Shown: piece after piece, positions 1 through 6,600 of the stretch
How the letters are laid out: each line of letters opens with the position of its first letter
How positions within the stretch are numbered: position 1 is the first letter of the stretch
Source of the DNA: Myxococcales bacterium
GTDB taxonomy: Bacteria > Myxococcota_A > Polyangia > Palsa-1104 > JAEUJZ01
Direction of reading: 5' to 3'
NCBI GenBank assembly: GCA_016794505.1
Contig: JAEUJZ010000127.1
Span: 1-64,000, forward strand
DNA: 64,000 bases
Program-made: the position numbers and the translations under genes
Notes under the pieces: generated by a model
Database searches by the model: none
Seen by the model: the letters and a program-made list of their open reading frames with translations, nothing else
Told to the model about the DNA's origin: nothing

Positions 1-147
1 GATGGTCGATCCGATGTCGTGGTTGCCAACGACACGCTGGGTACGCTCAGCCTGTTCTGGAACCAAGGCGCCGGCAGCTTGCAGGCCGCCACCCCCCCCA
101 TCTCCACCAACTGCCGCCCACGCGCGCTCGCGCTGGCGGACGCCTGA
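1..147 (+). pseudogene. 3' fragment of an FG-GAP/VCBS repeat protein
   Basis: Frame 1 is open from the window edge to a TGA at 145-147 and reads DGRSDVVVAND followed by a Gly/Asn-rich turn and RALALADA. This is the beta-propeller blade pattern of FG-GAP/VCBS repeats (Asp-Gly-Asp/Ser calcium loop, then a hydrophobic strand). The reading stops exactly where the next calcium loop should begin (LALADxNxDG in this family), and the stop codon lies inside the 55-bp repeat at 138-192. The natural reading is that the gene was interrupted there and ends in foreign DNA. The rest of the gene is not visible in this window. Its function would be a secreted or surface propeller protein. Confidence 0.6.
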
Positions 148-192
148 CCCAATTAAACCGCTCCGTGAAGCAACCACATTCACTCACGGAGG
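138..192 (+). repeat. 55-bp repeat with inverted repeat, left copy
   Basis: This segment matches 16847-16901 at about 51 of 55 positions. It starts GGACGCCTGACCCAATTAAA and ends CACGGAGG. It contains an inverted repeat: CTCCGTGA at 161-168 and TCACGGAG at 184-191. In the other copy the right arm contains the Shine-Dalgarno sequence of a serine recombinase gene. Here an ATG also follows at 199, but the open frame after it (to 438) resembles nothing known. It is probably one end, or a solo remnant, of the same mobile element family. Confidence 0.7.
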
Positions 193-424
193 GCAGTCAT
201 GAACATGGGCACACGGCGTTCCGCACGGCCAATCGGCGCACTTTATGACGGTACTGTGGCTGCCGCATGCGGGGCGCTCGGCGGCTGCAGAAGCAGACGC
301 CCCAGGATCAGACTCAGCGCGCCCGCGCGGGCGCCGGCAGAGCTCGGCTTGCGATCAGGTGTTCTGTTGGGCTCAGAGTTGCAGGGGGGCCCAGCGCTGC
401 CAGCGGAACTGCGACGACGAGGCA

Positions 425-497
425 CTAGCCGTACGTGATTCCGACGCCGCCGATGTTGCCAGACTCCGCCCAGCGCGCTGCGTGCTGGATCGTCAGG
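425..497 (-). pseudogene. Internally deleted universal stress protein remnant
   Basis: Bases 425-460 match the 3' end of the intact usp gene (19983-20018), including the final Tyr-Arg codons and stop. Bases 461-497 match its 5' part (about 20472-20508). The roughly 450 bp between are missing, so what remains is two joined ends of a usp gene on the minus strand, divergent from the acetate kinase fusion gene. This is the same arrangement as the intact module at 19983-22457. It is not expected to make a functional protein. Confidence 0.7.
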
Positions 498-540
498 GCT
501 GCGTTCCCCGACGGGGTCTGCGTCCGGGGCTTCACAAGCG

Positions 541-585
541 CGTTTGCGCGCGATGCGCAGACTGGCTCTGCTAGGGTTTTTGTGC
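541..585 (+). promoter_or_regulatory. Putative leaderless promoter of first ackA-pduL gene
   Basis: The sequence in front of this gene and in front of its paralogue at 20700 shares CGTTTGCGCGCG and, near the start codon, TTTTGTGCATGAA. Between them lie extended -10-like elements (TGCTAGGGT here, TGATACGTT in the paralogue), 12-14 nt before the ATG. No Shine-Dalgarno sequence is present, so a leaderless transcript is likely. Conservation between the two paralogous upstream regions is the main support. Confidence 0.4.
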
Positions 586-2343
586 ATGAAAATCCTTGTC
601 CTCAACGCGGGCTCTTCCAGCCTCAAGTACCAGCTTGTCGATCCTTCCACCGGGCAGCGCGTGCGTGCCGGCCACGTCGAGGGGCTTGGTTCTACTTGTT
701 CCCATGAAGACGCGCTGCGCCCAATCCTCGCGGAGCTGGGTGGCGCGCAGGTGGACGCAGTGGGCCACCGCGTGGTGCATGGTGGCGAGCAGTTCGTGGA
801 CGCCGTGCGAATCGATGACGCGGTGCTCGCCGCGATCGAGACCTGCGTGCCGCTTGCGCCCTTGCACAACCCCGCGAACCTTGCGGGCATCCGCGCTGCA
901 CGCGCGCTCCTCCCCGGCGTGCCGCAGGTGGCGGTCTTCGACACCGCGTTCCATGTGCGGATGCCGCGCCGTGCGCGCACCTATGCGATCGACCAGGGGC
1001 TCGCAGCGCAGAAGGGTCTGCGGCGCTTTGGCTTCCATGGCACGTCGCACCGCTTCGTGTCGGCGCTTGCGGCTGCGCACATCGGTCGAGCGCTCACGGA
1101 TCTGCGCGTCGTGACGCTGCACCTCGGGAACGGAGCGAGCGCGTGCGCGATCGAGCACGGGCACAGCGTCGACACATCGATGGGCCTGACTCCGATCGAA
1201 GGCTTGGTGATGGGCACTCGGGCGGGCGACATCGATCCGGGCATCGTCCTGGCGCTGGCTCGCGAGCTTGGGATCGACGGGGCCGAGAAGGTCCTCAACA
1301 CCAGAAGCGGCCTCGCCGGGCTCTCTGGGATCTCCCATGATCTGCGGGCGATCCAGGCTGCTGCGGCAGAGGGACACGATGGCGCGCGTCTTGCGATCGG
1401 TGTCTTCGCCCACCGCGTGCGCAAGTACGTGGGCGCGTACGCAGCGGTGATGGGGGGCCTCGACCTTGTGGTGCTTACCGGTGGCATCGGTGAGAACAGC
1501 GCTGAGATGCGCCGCCGCATCCTCCAGCGACTGGACTTCCTTGGGCTCACGATCGATGACGACCAAAATGGCGATGTACGCGTCGATGACGACCATCCCA
1601 TCGCCGAGATCTCGGCGGATCACGCGCGCGTGCGCACGCTCGTCATCGCGACCAACGAAGAACTCCAGATTGCGCGCGACGTCGCAGCCGTGGTCGGCGA
1701 TGGCAAGACCGTGCGCCAGCCGGGGCCGATCCCCATCGCCGTCAGCGCGCGGCATGTCCACTTGGATCGCGCTGGGATGGATGCTCTCTTTGGGCCGGGC
1801 TCTGAGCTTACGCCGATCAAGCCCCTGTCGCAGCCGGGGCAGTTCGCATGTGCAGAGCAGCTGACCCTCGTCGGACCCCGCGGTCGCCTGGAACGCGTGC
1901 GCGTGCTTGGTCCGCTGCGCAAGAGCTGCCAAGTCGAGGTGTCACGCACCGACGAATTCCTTCTTGGAGTGGACGCGCCGATCCGTCAGTCGGGTCACAC
2001 CCAGGGATCTGCCCCGATCCTGCTTGAGGGACCGCAGGGCACGCTTCGCCTGGACGAAGGGCTCATCTGCGCTTGGCGTCACATCCACATGCACCCCAAC
2101 GACGCGGAAGCCTATGGCGTGGCCGATGGCGATGAGGTGGAAGTCGCGGTGACCGGAGGACCGCGCGATCTCGTCTTCGGGGATGTGATCGTGCGCGTGA
2201 GCGAGCAGTTCGCGCTTGAGATGCATATCGACACCGACGAGGCCAACGCCGCTGAGCTCTCGCCTGGCGCGGCGGGAGCTCTGCTCACCGAGGCCTATAC
2301 CCGACCCGAGCGCGGCGAGGCAACCCTGCGAAGCAAGCGCTGA
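586..2343 (+). CDS. Acetate kinase-PduL phosphotransacylase fusion, copy 1
   Basis: A 585-residue fusion of two enzymes that act in sequence. Residues 1 to about 380 are an acetate/propionate kinase (ASKHA fold) with the phosphate loop NAGSSSLKYQLVD, GHRVVHGGE, RRFGFHGTSH, the signature around SMGLTPIEGLVMGTRAGD, and TGGIGENS. Residues about 383-575 are a PduL-type phosphate acyltransferase with metal-binding motifs VSARHVHL (H390, H392) and CAWRHIHMHP (H499, H501, H503), then MHIDTDEANA. Together they interconvert acyl-CoA, acyl-phosphate and acid plus ATP. The ATG at 586 is chosen because kinase homology begins with MKILVLN and the paralogue starts identically. It is strongly similar to the product of 20700-22457 along the whole length. 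A strong-stem hairpin follows the stop. Phosphoketolase at 32159-34525 could supply its acetyl-phosphate. Confidence 0.93.
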   Translation: MKILVLNAGSSSLKYQLVDPSTGQRVRAGHVEGLGSTCSHEDALRPILAELGGAQVDAVGHRVVHGGEQFVDAVRIDDAVLAAIETCVPLAPLHNPANLAGIRAARALLPGVPQVAVFDTAFHVRMPRRARTYAIDQGLAAQKGLRRFGFHGTSHRFVSALAAAHIGRALTDLRVVTLHLGNGASACAIEHGHSVDTSMGLTPIEGLVMGTRAGDIDPGIVLALARELGIDGAEKVLNTRSGLAGLSGISHDLRAIQAAAAEGHDGARLAIGVFAHRVRKYVGAYAAVMGGLDLVVLTGGIGENSAEMRRRILQRLDFLGLTIDDDQNGDVRVDDDHPIAEISADHARVRTLVIATNEELQIARDVAAVVGDGKTVRQPGPIPIAVSARHVHLDRAGMDALFGPGSELTPIKPLSQPGQFACAEQLTLVGPRGRLERVRVLGPLRKSCQVEVSRTDEFLLGVDAPIRQSGHTQGSAPILLEGPQGTLRLDEGLICAWRHIHMHPNDAEAYGVADGDEVEVAVTGGPRDLVFGDVIVRVSEQFALEMHIDTDEANAAELSPGAAGALLTEAYTRPERGEATLRSKR

Positions 2344-2350
2344 TCCGCGC

Positions 2351-2367
2351 CGGCTCGAAGCGAGCCG
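2351..2367 (+). terminator. Hairpin after first ackA-pduL gene
   Basis: A perfect 7-bp stem, CGGCTCG / CGAGCCG, with an AAG loop begins 7 nt after the stop codon. The equivalent place after the paralogue (22466-22480) keeps a weaker version, GGCTC / GAGCC. There is no T-tract, so intrinsic termination is uncertain; it may stabilise the 3' end. Confidence 0.45.
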
Positions 2368-2456
2368 CCATCGCTGGGTAGGCGGACGTGAAGGCATCCA
2401 CAAAGGGGTCGGGTTCGGCCGGACGTGCGCGCGGTCGATCCGCACGTGCCGACCGC

Positions 2457-2499
2457 TTGGCTGAGACAAGACGCCAACCTGTGGCAAGTCGTCCCAGTC
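2457..2499 (+). repeat. Intergenic palindromic repeat, copy A
   Basis: Begins TTGGCTGAGACAAGACGCC and continues CTGTGGCAAGTCGTCCCAGTC. It belongs to a family of six imperfect palindromes of about 43 bp in this window, with arms approximating CTGAGACAATTTGCCA and TGGCAAATTGTCACAG around a 3-5 nt centre. This copy lies 114 nt after the ackA-pduL stop. It and copy B share the same position and flank, because the two ackA-pduL modules are duplicates. Confidence 0.7.
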
Positions 2500-2587
2500 A
2501 AACGGACATGCCGCCGCCGCGGGTCGTGGAATCCTGTCCTCCGTGCAAGCCCAGTCAACCCCCTTAGCGCCGCGCCGAGCACGACCT

Positions 2588-2884
2588 TTGGATACTGCAA
2601 CGAGCGACGTCCTGGTGTTCGTCGAAGGCGCATTGGGCACTGGCACGCCCGAGGTCGTTGCTGCTTTCCAACGCGTTGTTGAGCCCCAGCGGCCCAGCCC
2701 GCTCGGTCAGAAGGGTCGCACGGGACCATTGCTCAACATCGAGGAGATCGAGGGCCGAACCGTTTACTCGAAGAACGGACAAACTGCGAGGTTCAACTCG
2801 CAGATCCTATTCACAATCGCGCCGCCGGCAGCAGTGGTGGTGCTGACCAACTCACGTGAGCTCGCTGATGGGAGCGCCCTTTGA
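2588..2884 (+). pseudogene. C-terminal fragment of a beta-lactamase-family serine hydrolase
   Basis: This frame reads LVFVEGALGTGTPEVVAAF, then NIEEIEGRTVYSKNGQTARF and FTIAPPAAVVVLTNSRE before the stop at 2884. In class C beta-lactamase/D-Ala-D-Ala carboxypeptidase-like hydrolases the last third has this form: a Lys-Asn/Asp-Gly-x-Thr-x-Gly-Phe loop followed by a strand ending in VVVLTNS. The catalytic SxxK and YxN regions upstream are absent, and no sensible start codon or ribosome site is present. It looks like the surviving tail of a deleted gene next to other decayed DNA. Confidence 0.45.
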
Positions 2885-3535
2885 GATCTTGGACTGGCGA
2901 TCCTCGCGTCGCTTGAGTGCGGCGACAGGACGATGGTCGGCGCGCAGGTCAAGAGGCCAGCGCCTACGATCGAATCGCGATGAATGACGCGCTGCCGATG
3001 AGCTTGCTGCAGGACGGAGGCGAGCTGCCGCATCACGGCGATAGCCCGTATTTGCAGATAGTGGGCCTTCTTTGACGAGAGGGGGACCACGTCGACTGCA
3101 TTGTCCTCGGTCGGAACGAGCACCGCATCGAGCAGACTAGCGGTGTCTCGGCGAAGCTCCGCGAAGCTCCGCGAAGCGTTCCTCGTCTCCAGCGCCAGCC
3201 CCAGCAGTACTGTCCGCCGCACCAAGCCTGCTACGTGCCACCAGAACAGCGCATGCTACTCCCATGATGTTCTGCGACTTATTGAGCCGGCCTGCTACCG
3301 GTGAATTAACCCTCCTTCGTCTAGCCGAAAAAAGCTTTGGACAGGGACGCCTCAAGGAAATGGCTGGCTCCGTCGCGAACGCATAATCCGCGAAGCATCC
3401 GAACGGGCTGAACGCCTGTGGCAGCCGTCGCTTTGTCCAGCCGCTCACGGCCGACCGCAGCGCAGGCCGGAACATCGAGCGGGGAAGCGCACTTAAAGCG
3501 GGTTCCGAGAGCTCAGGCTAGGGATGTCCCGCGTC
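2885..3535. other. Decayed intergenic DNA, no intact gene
   Basis: No credible intact gene is seen on either strand. On the minus strand, 2968-3051 reads VMRQLASVLQQAHRQRVIHR followed by Asp, which resembles the alpha-E helix and catalytic loop of a Ser/Thr protein kinase, but the continuing sequence lacks the Lys-Pro-x-Asn and DFG parts. This may be a kinase remnant. The remaining frames look random. Confidence 0.4.
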
Positions 3536-3565
3536 TTCACAGCCGCGAATCGCGGGTGGTACGAT
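3536..3565 (+). promoter_or_regulatory. Putative sigma70-type promoter of the kinase cluster
   Basis: TTCACA (3536-3541) and TACGAT (3560-3565) are separated by 18 bp, a good housekeeping-type promoter. The spacing predicts transcription from about 3572, so the ATG at 3524 would lie upstream of the transcript. This favours the kinase start at 3638. Confidence 0.5.
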
Positions 3566-3637
3566 AAGACGATTTTTCCTGTGCTGTGCTCGGGGGCAGC
3601 TACCCCGCCACTCTCTGCGAAGCCGAGTGCGATCACC

Positions 3638-6600
3638 ATGCTTCATGCCGGCCACTACACGTTGACGAACCTGCTCCACGAGGGCACAGAGACGCTGGTC
3701 TACGAGGCTCAGCGCGATCAGGATGGCTTGCCTGTCGTGGCGAAGGTTCCAAAGTCTGCCTACCCGTCCGCGCGCGAGCTGGCCAGACTTCAGAATGAGT
3801 TTTCCATCCTTCGTGATCTCAAGCACCCCCACGTTGTGAAGGCGCTCGCGCTGGAGCCTCACCAGACCGGGCTGGCGCTGATCCTTGAGCGCGTTGCGGC
3901 CCGCCCTCTGAGCGCCCGACTGCGGCAAGGTCGCCTGCGCATCGAGTCTGCCCTGAAGCTTGCCCATGCGCTGGCCCTGGTACTCGCTGCGGTTCACAAG
4001 GCGGGAGTGATTCACAAAGACATCAAGCCGCAGAACATCCTGGTCGAAGACGAAACCGACCAGGTGACCCTGATCGACTTTGGCATTGCGGCGCGCCTGC
4101 CGCAGGAAACACAGGCCTTGGTTCCTGCCGAGTCGCTTGAGGGCACGCTGGTGTATATGTCGCCCGAGCAGACCGGGCGCATGAACCGTCCCATCGGCCA
4201 CCGCACCGACTTCTACTCACTGGGCGTCACGCTCTACGAAATGCTCACTGGGGCACCGCCCTTTCACAGCAGCGACGCTAGCGAGCTCGTACATTGCCAC
4301 ATCGCCCAGCTGCCGCTTCCCCCAGAGCGTGTGAATCCAGAGATCCCTGCCGCGCTGTCGGCGCTGGTCATGAAGCTCCTGGCCAAGAACGCCGAAGATC
4401 GCTACCAAAGTGCGGGCGGGCTCGCGCAGGACCTCATGCACTGCCTGTCGGAATGGCGGGCCACCGGAACGATCGCGGCGTTTGATCTGGGACGCAAAGA
4501 CCTAAACCCCGAGCTGCAGGTTCCGCATACGCTGATCGGTCGGGAGGCTCAAGTTTCGACGCTGCTCTCGGCATTTGACCGAGTGCGCGCGGGGGGGGTT
4601 GAGCTGCTCTTGGTCACCGGCCCGCCGGGGATTGGCAAGTCATCACTGATCGGCGAAGTCCATCCCGCGCTCGCTCAGCATGGCGGCCTCTTTATCTCGG
4701 GCAAGTTTGATCCGCTCAACCGCAGCACTCCGTTTTCTGCTTTCGTGGCCGCGTTTCAGGAATTGGTACGGCAGCTTCTGGGTGAGCGCCCCGAGCGATT
4801 GGCCGTCTGGAAGGCAACGCTGTGCTCAGCCCTGGGCACAAATGGCGGACTTCTGACCGCTCTCATCCCCGGTCTCGATCTGATCATCGGCGCGCAAGCT
4901 CCGCCCGAGGAGCTGGGTCCCACCGAGGCGAAGAACCGCTTTGGCTTGGTGCTGCAAGACTTCGTTCGCTCTCTGTGCTCGCCCGCGCATCCTCTCGTTC
5001 TCTATCTGGATGATCTGCAGTGGGCGGACTCCGCGTCTCTGTGGTTGGTACAGACGCTGCTGTCCGATCCTGCGCGCCGCAACCTCTTGCTGATCGGCGC
5101 CTATCGCAGCAGTGAAGTCGATGCGGCACACCCGCTTACCGCCACGCTCGACAAGCTGCGACAGCATGGCCTGGCGCCCACGCAGCTTCAGCTCGGACCG
5201 CTCGACGCGGCGAGCACCCGACAGCTGCTGGCCGAGACCCTGCAGCAGGCAGCATCGCCTGAGCTTGATGCGCTGACGCATCTGGTGCTCGCCAAGACCC
5301 ACGGCAACCCATTCTTTCTGCTGCAGTTCCTGCGCACGCTAGTGCAGCGTTCCCTGTTGTGGGCCGATCTCGACCTGGGACGCTGGAACTGGAACCTGAA
5401 AGAGATCGCTGCGGCGCCGCTGACTGAAAACGTGATGGACTTCATCGCGGAACAGCTGCACCAGTTCAGCCAAGACACCCAGCACGCGCTGGCCGTTTCA
5501 GCGTGCATTGGGTACGAGTTCGATCTGGGAACGCTCGCAAGAACACAGGATCAGACACCCGCCGCCACGGCCGCAGTGCTTTGGCCCGCACTTCGCGCCG
5601 GGCTTTTGATCCCGCTGTCGAGCAACTATCGCCTGCTCACCGGAGGCGAAGCCAGCGAGGCAAACACCACGCCCGACGCGACCGTCATTACGTATCGCTT
5701 CCTTCATGACCGCACGCGGCAGGTTGCTCTGCAGCGGCTCAGTGAGGTGGATCAAGCAGCCACCCATCTGCGCATTGGTCGTCACCTGCATGAGCGACTG
5801 TCCAGCGACTCAAGTTCCGAGCTGCTCTTTGATGTCGTCAGCCACCTAAACGCGGGGGCTGCGCAGATCCAGGAGGCTGCAGAACGTCGCGATCTCGCAG
5901 CGCTCAATCAACGCGCAGCACGGCTGGCTCGCAGCGCGACCGCGTACGCAGCGGCCACGTCTTTTCTGCAAGCCGCGCAGTCGCTTCTTGGCGCCGATGC
6001 GCAGACGACCGACCCGCAGTTTGACTTCTCGGTGCGGCGTGACTTGGCCGAGTCGCTCTATCTCGTCGGAGAGTTCAGCCGCGCGGATCAACAGCTGGCT
6101 GCGCTGCTCTTGGGTGACCTCACGAACATCCAGCGTGCGAGCATCCTCGGGCTGCGCCTGATGCTGTACACATCCCAGGGGCGCTTCGAGGAGGGAATGC
6201 AGGCGGGGCTGGAAGGCCTGGCGCTTTTGGGTGTGTCCCTGCCATCCACAGCCGAGGGCTGCAAGGCCGCGCTGTTGGCCGAAGTGATGGCCATCGAGCA
6301 GCGCATGGCTTCGCTGTCGACCGACGCTGTACTGGACGCACCGCGCTTGCAGGATCCCGAAAAGATCGCAGTGCTGCAGCTGATGGTCATGCTCAGTCAG
6401 CCCGCGTATCAAGTGGCGCCACCGCTGGCTGCGCTGGTGATGGCCAAGCAGGCGCATCACTCTTTGGTCCATGGCCATGCCGCACTCTCACCCTATGGCT
6501 ATGTGGCGTACGGGCTGATCTTGGCCGGTCTTCTTGGGCGCTATGACGAAGCCGATACGTTTGGCCGCCTGGCGCGTCAGCTCGTCGAGCGAACCGGCTT

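Noticed and set aside
199-438. Open frame directly after the left 55-bp repeat, behind a Shine-Dalgarno-like GGAGG
   Set aside because: The translated product is Arg/Gly/Ala-rich and random-looking; the ribosome site belongs to the repeat and once served a recombinase gene.
571-1932. Long minus-strand open frame (453 codons) opposite the first ackA-pduL gene
   Set aside because: It is a high-GC shadow of the real fusion gene, with random Arg/Ala/His-rich composition and no recognisable domain.
3137-3475. 112-codon minus-strand open frame upstream of the kinase cluster
   Set aside because: Arg-rich random composition, no ribosome site, located in decayed DNA.
3524-3637. Upstream ATG as the start of the kinase/phosphatase giant
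   Set aside because: A good promoter at 3536-3565 lies downstream of it and the 38 extra residues match nothing in the family.
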